DNA of 64,000 bases from Akebia trifoliata (GCA_017979445.1 CM030715.1:11648187-11712186); one strand, 5' to 3'; counted from the first letter of the stretch, positions 12,322 to 23,344 are shown. Notes: generated from the letters alone by a model not told the origin. Translations and numbers: made by a program.

Positions 12322-14865
12322 TGTCACGCCCCGAAATCCCAACACGAATCCCTATGATTCATCGGTTAGAATCTCGAGGTGTGAGGTAATCAATCACACA
12401 ATCTGACAGAACATTCATAAATAATAATACTTATGAAAAGAAAATATACGCAGCGGAAAAAACATTTAACTAACATCTATACGAGAGTCTAGAGTAAGCA
12501 GAAGAAATCGACAAACACTGATATAAGTCAAGATCTTTAATCTCATAATTCATCAGATTACAAAAATTTCTAAACTAACATGTTTCTTATCTACAACCAA
12601 AAACCGCTAAGATCCTCTACTAGTCCTCAAAGACATGGCGGCGGCAAGACATCAATCTGATCCTCCTCAAGGACCTCCTCAAAAGACTCCTCAAAGAACG
12701 GTTCTTCAAAAGTTGAATAATCTGAAAGGGGAAGGATAGGGTGAGTAACAGGGGAATGTTACTCAGCAGGATGAACGCCGTTCTAACGAGTCATACATGC
12801 ACGAGTAATCAGTTGAACAGTTAAATAATGTAAGTTTTTCATAATGTAACATACGATAAATGTCTAAGCATATTCAATAAACAGTTAATAATTTCAACCT
12901 ATCATTTCTATCATTTAAAGTAACCTATGCATCTTTCAAATAAAAACATCTATCAAACATCACAAAATAAGAAAAGATACATAATAAGAACACGGCGGTG
13001 TAATCGATAAGAGAGCAGAGGAACACGCCGATATAACCGCCTCGGCTATGGCAATACGATATTCCAAACTTAACCTCCGATGTGGAATCCCATCGTTATA
13101 ATCTGATTTTGTGGCCGGTCTAGCATACCACGGTTGGATGACCATTTATCCGGCTCAGACTGGCCGTTGACCAAGAACCCAATACTGAGTTCAACTAACG
13201 GTGAGGTCGACCGTTTGACGACTACAGACTAATAGTGATCACTAACTAGCCCAGGAGACCCCTCGCGTCGAAACCTATCAAGAGGCAATGCATGTGAACC
13301 CCGCCTAGCTCTACACTATACAGAGACCGCCTTTACACACAACGTTTCCCAGGAAATAAGTAGGAGAAATTCCCGGATTTCATAAGCTGTAATATGCTCT
13401 AAGGTATCCCATACTACCGAAGAGCATATGACATCTAGTGTTATCCTAGATTGACTCGCCGCTTCTGGATACATAGCAACGCGTCACTCTTTATGGATTT
13501 TCTACAAATCTTTACTGGTAAACAAAATAATTTATTTTGTATATATAATATATCATTTCTTTTAATCGAAAATACAAACAAAATCTGGTAGTACCCTCCA
13601 GTGACAGTTATCTGTCATATCCATCCATCAACCATCTCATCCCTCTATCCATCTATCACGTTTTACGTGGCATGGCCACTACGTAAAACTGGAGGCACTG
13701 TCCCATCAATCAGTCGAGAACATACGTTCTCTTTATCCATCCATCGATTAAATCAATCAATCTATCATCTAATTTCCTACATATCTATTAAAGTAATTTT
13801 ACTTTTAAAGCAATTCGAAATCCATAAAGCATCAACCAATTCCATTCGATGGTTTTGGTTGAGTCGAGAGACTCGAAAACAAAGATAAAACCATAAGACA
13901 TAAAAGCTAAAAATCTATGAAAATTTAACTAAGTGTTGAAAAATAATTTTTCAAAGTCGAAATTGAAAACAAACTATTTATTTATTTATTAAAGAACTTA
14001 AAGTAATACTTAATTGTTTTTAATGAAATAAATGTAGGAAATGGGTATACATACTATATGGAAGCAACACAAAACAAATTTGAACCAAACTCAACATTCG
14101 GATACTTTTCCGAATTGCTGATTTTTCGTCGAAACTCGACCAAACTCGATCCAAATATCATATTAACTATAAAATGTTTATATTACATCAAATGAACTAA
14201 AACCAATCATAAATAAGCATGTAAACATGATTCAAATCGTTCAAATATGTATAAACTTAATGAAATAATCGATTTATCAACAATCATATGGATTTTCTAT
14301 GAAATTATCGCATAACTAGAAGGTAGAAGGGAAGGCAACCTACTTCAAGCTATTTTCAACGGTTGAATGGACTTTAAAATCGCCTCCGGCCAATCTCCAA
14401 AATTCTTCCTCCGGCGAAAATCGGATTTCTTTGCGTCCACACGTAACCCTCGGCGAGAGGAACAACTTTCCTTCTTGCGCCTAAGCTCGGATCGTTCTCG
14501 TTTGGCGTAGATCTGAGTTTCAAATATTGAAGGAAAATGTTGAGATTTGTTTAGAGAGGAGAATAAGAAAAATCTGATTTTTCTAATAGAATTTAGATAT
14601 TTATATCACTTAAGTTGGGACATACTTGTCATTTTGGGAATTATTTTCCCAAATGCCGAATTGGACAAACTTATACTCTATTTCGGGTGATTTTTCGACA
14701 CGAATCTAATGATATGATCGGTTTCCTCAAATTACGTCTCTAAGGTGTCATTTACCTATTGTAAAATATCTAACGCGAAACTCGAGGATTTGATAACTTT
14801 TAAATCAATGCACGGATCTAAAATTCTTTCCTCGAGATACATTTTAGGATTTTCAGGTCATTACA
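12322..14865 (-). repeat. 5' LTR of the Tekay-type element (2544 bp)
   Basis: Partner of 4725-7290. In element orientation it is the promoter-bearing LTR. Followed by the AGATA duplication. Confidence 0.93.
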
Positions 14866-14870
14866 AGATA

Positions 14871-15255
14871 CGCATCTAGGATTTCACTTGTAACACAACT
14901 AAGGATTAAAACCCTTTTTAATCTCTGTTTTTTTTTTATTTGCAAAAATAACTATTCACGGTACTGATCACACGACATTATTCTCAAGTATTGTTCACAT
15001 AATACTATTCATAGATTTTTTCTAAAAACTAAATTTTGGGACTTCAAAACTACAACACGGACTTCACAATAATCGACAAACCATAATCAAATCAAAAAAT
15101 TACACCCTAGATACACATCTAGGTGTAAAAAACTTCAAACGAAAACTCCTAAGTTGTGTTTTGTACCAAGGCCCTAGGGTTTGAAAAATCCATATTGAAA
15201 AGAGAAGAAGAAAAATAGGAAGTCGAGGACGAATGGATTAATCTAAGAGCAGAGA
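14871..15255 (-). other. 5' leader of the split Copia element
   Basis: This piece of the minus-strand Copia lies between the Gypsy insertion and the primer-site region. It has no recognisable coding sequence. Plus-strand reading contains AT-rich and pyrimidine tracts only. I see no other signal. Confidence 0.5.
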
Positions 15256-15275
15256 TGCTCTAAGACCAAGTTAGA
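15256..15275 (-). repeat. second copy of the Copia LTR/primer-site junction
   Basis: Plus strand GATGCTCTAAGACCAAGTTA closely matches 15507-15526 (GATGCTCTAATACCAAGTTA), which spans the true primer site and the LTR edge. The duplicate flanks the plastid-like insertion on its other side. Confidence 0.75.
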
Positions 15276-15427
15276 TAATTTCTTGTCAAGATGAATATTC
15301 CATGATCCGATATGATAGCTCTCTGATCTGTTTTCTGCCAAGGATTGGTATTGCTTAGAAGTAAGATTCCATCTATAATCCATCGATGTGATGGGTCCCT
15401 TTTTGTTTCTCTTTTTGATGATAAATG
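15276..15427 (+). other. probable plastid flank of trnM
   Basis: The stretch directly upstream of the trnM copy has no relation I can see to the Copia element and is bounded by the duplicated primer-site sequence. I infer that it came with the tRNA gene from the plastid genome. A plastid genome alignment would decide this. Confidence 0.45.
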
Positions 15428-15500
15428 ACCTACTTAACCCAGTGGTTAGAGTATTGCTTTCATACGGCAGGAGTCATTGGTTCAAATCCAATAGTAGGTA
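15428..15500 (+). tRNA. trnM-CAU: plastid-type tRNA-Met (CAU) copy inside a retrotransposon
   Basis: The 73-nt segment folds as a tRNA: 7-bp acceptor stem (ACCTACT with AGTAGGT, discriminator A15500), anticodon CAT at 15461-15463 in loop TTCATAC, and T arm ATTGG-TTCAAAT-CCAAT. Sequence and stem choice match plastid elongator trnM rather than nuclear tRNA-Met, from my knowledge of that gene. It is most likely a nuclear insertion of plastid DNA (NUPT) and not an expressed nuclear tRNA gene. Confidence 0.85.
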
Positions 15501-15508
15501 TTAGAGAT

Positions 15509-15520
15509 GCTCTAATACCA
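15509..15520 (-). promoter_or_regulatory. tRNA-iMet primer-binding site (Copia)
   Basis: The minus strand reads TGGTATTAGAGC directly after the LTR edge CTAACT. It differs by one base from the canonical tRNA-iMet complement. Confidence 0.85.
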
Positions 15521-15699
15521 AGTTAGAGACTAAGAATCAATCCATAAGAGAAAAAGGAGAGAAGAAACAAGGAGGGGAGAGAGGGTCGAACTTGAATTAG
15601 TTCGGCCCTTCCTCTTCTCTATTTATATTATAAAAGCATGTGGGGCCCACTTACACTTAATAAAGATGTGGGCCTACCAATAAAAAAATAACTCTAACC
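15521..15699 (-). repeat. 5' LTR of the minus-strand Copia element
   Basis: Same length and ends as 567-745, more TATA-like (TTTATATTATAAAAG). It shares GTTCGGCCC and AAAAGCATGTG with the other copy. Confidence 0.82.
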
Positions 15700-16507
15700 G
15701 AAAAGAAATGACCAATCTTGACCAATAGCTCCAACTTGGTTAAAGGAAATAAGTACTAAAGAATGGCCTCTATCCAAGTAGAAGAATGGTTTTCATCGTC
15801 TTGAGGATGGTTTCGTCTTAATGGCTAGTTGTGATCAATATTGGATACTTGATATGGTGCAAAACAACATAAGTACTTGCATAAATCATGGTCCAATAAC
15901 CATGTATGATGTGAGGGTGGAAAGATGTCAATTGGAAATGACTCTAAAAGATTTAAAAGGTAGTTGGTTTTGTTCGCATGAAGATGTATGACGAGATTAT
16001 TCAAACATGTGGGAGTAATCTACATGGATCGAGGTTAAAGAGGAATATAATTTCTTATTGTTGTAAGTTCATCAACTAAGGTGGTGTTGGGAGAGAGATT
16101 TAGTGTTCATGAATAGTGTTCTAGCTGACCCAAGGAACATAGATTGAGGTAGTGAGAACAAATATGAACATACTTGAATTAACAGAAAACATGACTTTAG
16201 AAATTATTGAATGAAGCAATAGAATAAGCTCTGCTAGCCCCACTTTTTCGGTATAAGGCTTTGATTATGATGAAAAGAGGTCTAGCTGGGGCTGGTACAA
16301 ACTATTGGGTATACAATAGTTGATAGAATGGATAAAACTTTCGAAAAATCAAGTTCGAGAACGGCTTGGAATTAGTCAATTGTCTGCATGAATAATTGGA
16401 TACCGTAGGTTCAGGAAGATAGCAGTTCAAGTGTATCCATTTGACGAGCATTTTCAAAGGAGTGTTCACAGGAGAACATGTTTGCAAATTTGATCCAAGG
16501 TAGAAAT
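15700..16507 (+). mobile_element. continuation of the outer Copia-like element, coding unrecognised
   Basis: It follows the insertion point of the Copia element and should continue 340-566. Short plus-strand frames exist, but I recognise no conserved domain and there are many stops. Confidence 0.35.
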
Positions 16508-17078
16508 TGTTGGAGTGAGTTTGCCTCAAATTCCCAAATACAACTACGTAAAAGATTTTTGTTGGGATCAGATGTTAAATAGTTGACCAATCATTGAACA
16601 GAGCATAGTACTTACGTTTACTTGAAGTCTGAGCTAGACAGGTTTCATGTGCTTCTTAAAGGCTAATTTGTGTTTCTCTCTACAAAAAAATGGGTCGGGA
16701 AAAGGCAAAGGCATCCCAGGAACAATACAAAGTTATACAAAGGTCATTCTTGGGGGACTCTGGTTATTCTTGGCATGGTGAGTAGTGCAAGTTATTGAAA
16801 GATTATCTCTAGAGATTGAAGATAGCTTCAACTGAGGATCCATTACAATTTGTGAGTTGTGAGTGAAGGGGTTTTTAGAGGATCAAGAAAATTGCAACGT
16901 TTATATTTTGCTTGTTCTGTGCAATTGAAGTTCTCAATCACTGCCATCCGTGGATGTAACCTTAGCAATGAATACAATATAGTGTTTCTTGTGTGTTATT
17001 TTTTCTTTTTGTTGTTCTTTTCTTTTCTTCTGCTTTCTATTTGCTCAAATTAATTCTTGGGGGTTCTTGGTTTTAACA
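16508..17078 (+). repeat. LTR-like segment of the outer Copia-like family
   Basis: It begins TGTTGGAG and ends TTTTAACA. Its 3' part resembles 1-339. It is followed by TGGTATTAGACTT at 17081, a primer-site-like sequence that should follow a 5' LTR and not a 3' LTR, so the element structure here is unresolved. Confidence 0.45.
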
Positions 17079-17525
17079 ATTGGTATTAGACTTTGACGCT
17101 GGCTTAAGACTCTAATATCATAACAATATGAATGCAATTTTATTATTCAAATTCATTTTCCAAATCTCATGAATTTCTGAAAATTATTAAGCAGGCAAGT
17201 GTGGTTTCCCAAGATTTTGATGTTTGGCACCAATACACGGGTGTGTTTAATTTGAATATTAGATTAATTGGGGGTAGAAGATGAACAAAGGGATATTTTA
17301 AATATATAGAACCAAGTTATCATGTAAAAGGACCTTCTAAATTTTTTGAAAAAAACAAAAAAACTATTACCATTAAAGGATTATAATTATGACTGATATC
17401 ATTAGCAAGAATTCCAAAATAGAATTGGCAAGAGGAAAAAGGCAAACACTGTTGAATAATTTTAGCAAATTACATGATAAGGTTGGCCGTGTCCACTCTA
17501 CCTGACTAGTACAGGTAAGACTTAC
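17079..17525. other. intron sequence between the retroelement stack and BASS2-like exon 7
   Basis: After the primer-like site I see only AT-rich sequence, with no domain. The 17525 boundary is the GT of a good minus-strand donor (GTAAGT) following exon 7. Confidence 0.4.
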
Positions 17526-20500
17526 GTTGTCATTAGAACTGAAAGTGCCACATTTCCCTTAGATATATAGGTTGCCACATTTGATGCCTGGCCTCCAGGA
17601 CAGCATGAGACCAGAATAAGACCAGTTGCAAGAGGAGCAGACAGTTTCAGACTCTGTAAATTAAAGAGATTAGATTTAGCAATAGCAACCAGACTCACAT
17701 CCATGCAAATTACAACAACCAAGATTGTACATTTTGAATTTTGGACTAGCATGCACATAAAACACTAACATTCAGAAGCGATTCAAGCCTTAATGAGATT
17801 ACAATATTAAGTTTAGTACTGGGGATAGGTCTCAAACAGCATTTTGGAAGGATCCATGGTTGGAGGGTGGATCTTTGATCGCTCAATTTGGAAAAACCTC
17901 AATTTTCCAAATGAGTAGTAATCCAAATGCTAAAGTTTCTGATTTCGCAGGAAACCATGGTTGGAACGGTGTCGGGTGGAAGAGGGTTTATATGCTTGCA
18001 GTAGATATGCAAATTGGTTAGAGATCATCACCATCCTCGGCTGAACAAAAGGGTATGAGAGTTTGGACTCGCACAGCTTCAGGTTTGTTCACTTACTGGG
18101 AATCAATTAGAAGTGCCAATGATCAAGTTGTGTGGCATAAAATAGTTTGGAACAAGAAAGAATTCCTAGACAATCATTTGCATGGGAAGCCATGAGACGA
18201 AGCCTCAAAACTATAGAAAATCTGAAAGAAAAAAAAAAGGAAAAGGAAAAGTGAGGGGGGGTCTTATATATCATGGTTTCTCCTTGTGTTCTGTGTTGCA
18301 AAGCTTGTGAAGTCAATGAGCACACATTTTCTTTAAACGTGACTATAGAAGCCATCTATGGAAGGAAGTCCTTAACAGGTTTGGAGTTAACAAATCACAA
18401 GTGGGTTCAATTCAGACAGAAGTAGAAGCTTTGATCTTGTTAAAGCCAGCATCTACGACCATAAGATACATGCTGAATGTTGCTTTTTGCTCCACAATCT
18501 ACAACATATGGAGAGAGAAAGAGAGAGAGAGAGAGAGGAACTGAGAAACTTTGAGAACGAGAAGCAAGACCTGACCACTCATTCTTATCATTCAAAATGA
18601 TTTGCTGAATGTTATATCCGCGGAATGACATTGTCTAAGGTCTTCATTCTAACAATATTAAAGACCTACGCGAATATAAACATGATTCATAATTTCTTTC
18701 AAATCCAATGAATAAAGAATGACTAATTAGGCTGATTTTTTGGGCCAAATGTTCATGGTTCAATGGACCCAAAAGAATATTCCATGTGGCATGCAAAAGG
18801 AGATGGGAAGTTGGGTACACAGCCTGCACTTTCATCCATTACAAATTATGTCCAAGTCTTATCCAAAAAAATTGGGTCAGATAAATGGGTCATGTTCCAG
18901 ATCAATAATGTATTAATGTCAAAGCCATCTATTCAATAATTGCAATCCATCTTCAAGAAGCATCCAAGCATCTACAAACTTGATAGAGATTTTATTAATT
19001 AAACGAGTGTATATTTGCATCCTATTCTTACTCCTTGTTCATACTTTGCTTTGTTTATTAGATAACGTTTTGGAAGATTCAACCGTACATTTGAGTCATT
19101 CTCAACATGATCATTGTTTCCAAAAATCAGTCTAATCTCACATTACTAACTATACAAAAATGTTTATATTAATGAATTTAAATGAACATTCCAGATTTTT
19201 CAAATTCAAGGAAAAAAGTCCAGTGATGTTAGGCCAAAAATGGATTGAAATTTTGTGAGGATCGTCTTCAAGATATGTATAATTCACCGTACAGTTGGAT
19301 CATCTAACATTATATCAAAATGGGCCCTACAAATAGTGAATAAGTATAGTACAACCTTCTGATCAGACTAACTAATGTTAATTTTCAGAAGATTCTCCAA
19401 AGCAATATACATAAAATGAAAAGAACTCTGAAAAATCTAGTTTCACTAAGGGTTTTGTTAAGATGTGCCCTAAGGGCACACAATTAGGTGCAACAAATAC
19501 AACTTGGAAATTGAATTTCCCACCAAAAATGCCCACAAAAGATTCTTTTATACCAGAAATACTCTCAAATGCTTATTTACAAGGTGTATTTATTGCACCT
19601 TAACGTGTGCCCTTAGGGCACATGCTAACAAAACCCTTTTACTAGTTATTAAGTCTGAACTTGAGGTTTGAACTAATTTCCTAGAATCCAGAGGAAAGGA
19701 ACATACAGAAAAATCTAATTTGAGAGGGTCCAACCTCAGAAACCAGAAAAAAGAAAAAAAAAAGGAATAATAATGCTAAAATTAAGCTAGTAAAGTCATA
19801 CCATCGCAATAAAGAAGCCTAACATGGGTTTGATTATGTACTGAGCAAGAAATCCTACACCGATCTGCAAAGAGAAGAATCGACTAGTTCTTGAATACGT
19901 AGTATAAAATGAGTTGAACTTGAGAATGTCAAGTCAATGTGCCTATTAGCTTCAATACTAGAGTGTTTCATCCATAGGTCCACAAAAGGAGGTTGTTTCT
20001 TACTGTCCATGGGTTTCGCAAACAGCGTCTGAAATCATCAAATGTCAATGTCAATCCCATCGACAGCATGAGGAAACCCAACCCAACAGTGAAAAGGTCT
20101 GTTTCTAACCATGTAACCTGTACGAGGACCAAATCACAAGTGATTAAGAAACTGGGACCAACATGGACTTTTAAGCCCAATATTAGTCGATAATTTATCA
20201 AATAAGTAGAGTTAGACTGACAACAGTACCGCAGATGGCTTGTATATACCAATAATTGTGCCTAATATAATCTGTCAAAATAAATAAATTATAATTGAGG
20301 AAGATTGTCCATAGAAAACAGTTGTTCTAAATACAAAAGGAATCAAATTCCTTCCCAAGGGTTTCAAGAAAATGTTGAGTAAAACATACCCACAGGGGAA
20401 ACAGAGTTGTTAAAATTTCAATTATTCTCTCGTACTGGGTTAGTCCATCAGGGGTGCTGCTAGGAACATTGCCAGATACATTAGCTTCTGCTTTGCACAA

Positions 20501-22839
20501 AAGGTGACCACTTCTGAAGATAGAATACAAAAAATTAATAATTGGAATAGAATGGATATTGAAACTATATTTTGAAACATAAAAAATCATCACTTTTAAT
20601 TAAAGATGAGCAAAGATCTGCGAAGCAGTAATGCACAAAACATGTGTTGGATATCATTATCAGCTATATGACGACAAAATGTAACAAACTATAACCTTTC
20701 CTGCTCCCATTTAAGAGCTAAAACTTAGGAAAAAAAATTCACAAGAAGAATCATAATTCACAAGCATTAACATTAAAGAAAACTAGAATGTGGCATGTGC
20801 ACGTGATTCAAAAGGCTTATTTGTAATTTAAAATGTTGATTAAAGGGGTTTTGAAGATTACATAGTAAAGAAAGGATACTTTTGTAATTTTGGAACTATG
20901 TAACGTGAAGGTTTCAAATTTCTTGGTTTTTTACCAAAGTGACCTTGATTATATTAAATTTATATATAAAATTGGGGGCATTTATGACTACTCAAATTTT
21001 GGTGTCTAACAACTTCTAGGTCCACCATAAATGGAACAAAGAAGGGCCCGCACTAGAGATACAAACAACTAGAATGGGATCGAAGTAAACCTGCAATATA
21101 ATAACTTAAGAACAACATGTAATGAAATAACATTAAAGATAAAGAAAATAGACAACCTTAGTGTTGAGCTAGTTTTCTAAAAGGAGAAAATTGCAACCTC
21201 CTACCTGGCATCAATCTAGCTCTGGCATGCTTCCTATGCTCTTTCATCTTCTTCCCTTAATCTTCTTCTCTATTCTAAATCCATGTTGGAAATCCTACTA
21301 GTTGATCCTAATGGGTCAACAGCTCCTCACAGTTGACCTGTCTTTCCCTAATGAGTTCAAAGGTGTTTTTTTTAAGGTTTTGTTTTTAGGTGGGAGTTTG
21401 TGTGCTCCAGGTAGTTTCTCTCGTGTTATTCGCTTTTCATTTCTTTTAGGTCGGTCATCTCAAATGCCCTGTACGTTCTCTTCTTCAGTTATAAATTTAT
21501 ACTTATCAAAAAAAAATTAAAAATACTATCAAAATCTCTTTATCTATCTAAAATTATTTATCTTTTTATATAGTAATGCGAACAATATGTTTTGTGCTAG
21601 TCTGTTAGTTCTTAATGTTCTCTCAATTTCTTCTTGCTAGTCATCTCTACTAATTTAACCAACACAATCCCTCACCATTTGATCAGCAGCATCTTTTACA
21701 TAACTATATTCCTTATAGTATGAAATGGTCTTCCTAGCTCTTATCTCTCTATGTTTCATCCATTTGTTCTAAAATCGCCCAACAATCACCCAACAGAGAA
21801 ACTTAAAAAAAGACACATTATTAAAAAAGGGTTTTGTGAATGTGTGCCCTAAGGGCACACATTAAAGTGCACTAAATACACTTTGGAAATTGGAATCTGA
21901 GGATATTTTAGTAAAAAATAAATTTTTAAGGGTATTTTCAGTATAAAATTTAATTTCCAAAGTGCATTTATTGCGCTTTAACGTTAACAAGACCCATTAA
22001 AAAAATTAGAAGTGCACAGAATATAAATATAGAGTCGTGCAGGGTTTACACAAATGGAAACACAAAGGTGACAAAATGATGTGGTGTCATGCACATTACC
22101 GTAGATGCTTTTCCGCGAGATACGAGTAAAAAGCATCTACGGTTATGTGCGCGCCACCACATCATTTTTGTCACCTTTGTGTCTCCGTTTGTGTCAATCC
22201 AGCATTTTCCATAAATTTATCATAGTTGTTATTAAGATTCCCCTTTTAATTTTAAATCTTCAGTTAGTCTTGGTATAATATATATATAAATATATAATAA
22301 AATAAAAGAGATTCTATTAATCCAGCAATCCATTTCCAAACATACCGTGAAGCATGAATGATCAACAACGAACGGACTGAAAAAGAAACGATCGGATTCC
22401 CATCACTGTATTGTACTTTGTTTCTTCTATCTCTTGAAACCAAAAACCCACTTCTCATATCTACTTTTCCTATCATTTAATTTAAACCAGTGAAGAAAAA
22501 TTAGTTCATGGAATTAATTGATGCTATACGGAAAAATCAAATGGTTTAATTTGTAACAAACACAGATTACAAACAAGCAAACAAACAGAACCCAAAATTT
22601 TCATTCCTAACCTAATATGATAACTAATTTGCAGACAAGTATACAAATAGAAACAACCCATTTATCAGGAAAAAACACACACACACACACACATTTAAAA
22701 GAGCAGAAACCAACATACCCAGAATAGTTTGAAGCGTTGGGGAAGGAGAACAAGAGGTTGGTCTGTAAAGGCGAGTGCATGCCTGTAAACAACCATCTTT
22801 GTGCACAAATCTAGACATGGACGCCATTGAAGAAGCCAT
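17526..22839 (-). CDS. BASS2: BASS2-like plastid sodium/pyruvate cotransporter, N-terminal exons
   Basis: Seven minus-strand exons with GT-AG borders and matching phases: 22719-22839 (ATG at 22839), 22346-22469, 20390-20513, 20230-20271, 20004-20117, 19802-19864 and 17526-17653. Together they encode 238 residues: a Ser/Arg-rich transit-peptide-like N-terminus, then [52 protein letters not shown] and [20 protein letters not shown]. The last block is the conserved Gly/Ala-rich motif of the bile acid:sodium symporter fold. I recognise BASS2, which imports pyruvate with sodium across the plastid inner envelope for isoprenoid synthesis. The family is about 400 residues, so some 170 are missing. 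Exon 7 ends at a good donor, so the rest may lie left of the window. The exon 2 acceptor could instead be at 22460. Confidence 0.85.
17815..18375 (+). pseudogene. L1-type LINE ORF2 3' fragment (zf-RVT region) in intron
   Basis: Plus-strand translation gives [19 protein letters not shown], then [10 protein letters not shown], then [20 protein letters not shown] and [10 protein letters not shown], followed by [10 protein letters not shown] in another frame and a Cys-rich [15 protein letters not shown]. This is the order seen after the reverse transcriptase of plant LINEs. Stops and shifts are present. It lies opposite in strand to the host gene. Confidence 0.75.
18376..19449. other. rest of BASS2-like intron 6
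   Basis: AT-rich intron sequence. It holds a GA microsatellite at 18511-18538 and otherwise no gene or repeat that I recognise. Confidence 0.5.
18511..18538. repeat. GA microsatellite
   Basis: Imperfect GA run within the intron. Confidence 0.9.
19450..19636. mobile_element. Mutator-like MITE, copy 1
   Basis: The 187-bp element has long terminal inverted repeats beginning GGGTTTTGTTA and continuing through TGTGCCCTAAGGGCACA and a block ending AAATACA. Nine-base flanks TTTCACTAA and TTTTACTAG agree at seven positions, the target-site length of Mutator-like elements. It has no coding capacity and lies in intron 6 of the BASS2-like gene. Confidence 0.8.
20514..21200. other. intron 2 of the BASS2-like gene, part
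   Basis: AT-rich intron between exons 2 and 3. No domain or repeat seen in this part. Confidence 0.5.
21201..21520 (+). mobile_element. possible retroposon 3' end with poly-A-like tail
   Basis: A GC-moderate stretch ending in TTATACTTATC followed by a run of A at about 21508-21520, a common LINE or SINE tail in plants. No protein domain confirms it. Confidence 0.3.
21829..21995. mobile_element. Mutator-like MITE, copy 2
   Basis: Same family as 19450-19636: starts GGGTTTTGTGA, carries TGTGCCCTAAGGGCACAC, and ends with the inverted block AATTTCCAAAGTGCATTTA. The right terminal repeat has lost the TGTGCCC part. Perfect 9-bp duplication ATTAAAAAA flanks it (21820-21828 and 21996-22004). It lies in intron 2 of the BASS2-like gene. 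Confidence 0.85.
22042..22200. mobile_element. foldback (hairpin) MITE-like element
   Basis: Two arms of about 71-74 bp (22042-22112 and 22127-22200) are near-perfect inverted copies around a 14-base centre. Shared blocks include CACAAAGGTGACAAAA and CGTAGATGCTTTT. Transcribed in the intron it would form a long hairpin. Target duplication not clear. Confidence 0.85.
22675..22693. repeat. CA microsatellite just after exon 1 donor
   Basis: AC repeat, within intron 1 of the BASS2-like gene. Confidence 0.9.
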
Positions 22840-23270
22840 GAGAAGAAAAAAGGATGGAAAAGATGATTAAATGAATGCTGGGTCTCTCACATAAATGAAG
22901 AAATCATTGTTTCGTTGTGAGAAAATGAAGGATTGAAGAGGAAGAGTGAAGCGCGAGCGACTAATGGTGTCAAAATTCCAAAATAGCGTGGATATTTCCG
23001 TCTGACGTGGAAACCAATGAGCAACAGATTGGGTTGAGCTTTAGGCCATCCATTGTAGTAATGGTCTTTGTCAACGCCTTGGGTTGAGTCTTAGCCCATC
23101 TGTCAACGCTTAAGGATTAGGCAAGTCTGCTGGTTTTTATTTTTTTTAAATTATAAAAAAAATTAATTCGTAAAAAAGTATCAAATTTGTGGAAATTATC
23201 GATAAGAACCCATTTCGATCGTTAAAGGGAAGAAAATTTATTTTAAACTAAAATATATATATATATATAA
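22840..23270 (-). promoter_or_regulatory. upstream region of the BASS2-like gene
   Basis: About 430 bp between the start codon and the end of the giant Mutator-like element. I cannot fix a TATA box or transcription start. The 5' regulatory region is therefore short, or it extends into the transposon. Confidence 0.4.
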
Positions 23271-23344
23271 GGAATGGTTCATCGGCCCTAAAGTTTAACA
23301 AGTTCCGTACCACATTTTTCCAACCGTTAGATCTCCACGCATCC
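23271..23344 (+). repeat. left terminal inverted repeat of the Mutator-like element
   Basis: It matches the reverse complement of 51851-51925 with a handful of substitutions and one indel. Confidence 0.85.

Larger units (their letters stand above)
4725..14865 (-). mobile_element. Ty3/Gypsy chromovirus (Tekay/Del type), nested in Copia
   Basis: Long LTRs at 4725-7290 and 12322-14865 start TGTCACGCCCCG and end CATTACA, with 5-bp target duplications AGATA at 4720-4724 and 14866-14870. The minus strand carries, in order, a tRNA-iMet primer site, gag, zinc knuckle, protease, reverse transcriptase, RNase H, integrase, a chromodomain-like C-terminus, and a polypurine tract. The integrase tail resembles the chromodomain of the Tekay/Del lineage. 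In the first 480 bp of the LTRs I counted about five substitutions and one 3-bp indel, so insertion was recent. Even so the polyprotein has one stop and four frameshifts. Confidence 0.93.
567..15699 (-). mobile_element. Ty1/Copia retrotransposon, minus strand, split by a nested Gypsy element
   Basis: Two 179-bp LTRs (567-745 and 15521-15699) bracket a polypurine tract at the left, a tRNA-iMet primer site at the right, and degraded gag-pol in Copia order on the minus strand (zinc knuckle, integrase, reverse transcriptase, RNase H). Removing the nested Gypsy element at 4725-14865 leaves about 5 kb, a normal Copia length. The LTRs differ by roughly a tenth of positions plus indels, so the insertion is old, and coding is destroyed by many stops and shifts. 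Flanks read AAAAA (562-566) and GAAAA (15700-15704), a likely mutated duplication. Confidence 0.85.

Noticed and set aside
15428..15500. Functional nuclear tRNA-Met gene
   Set aside because: Sequence type is plastid, the gene lies in a retrotransposon leader, and nothing suggests nuclear transcription signals. Annotated as a plastid-derived copy.
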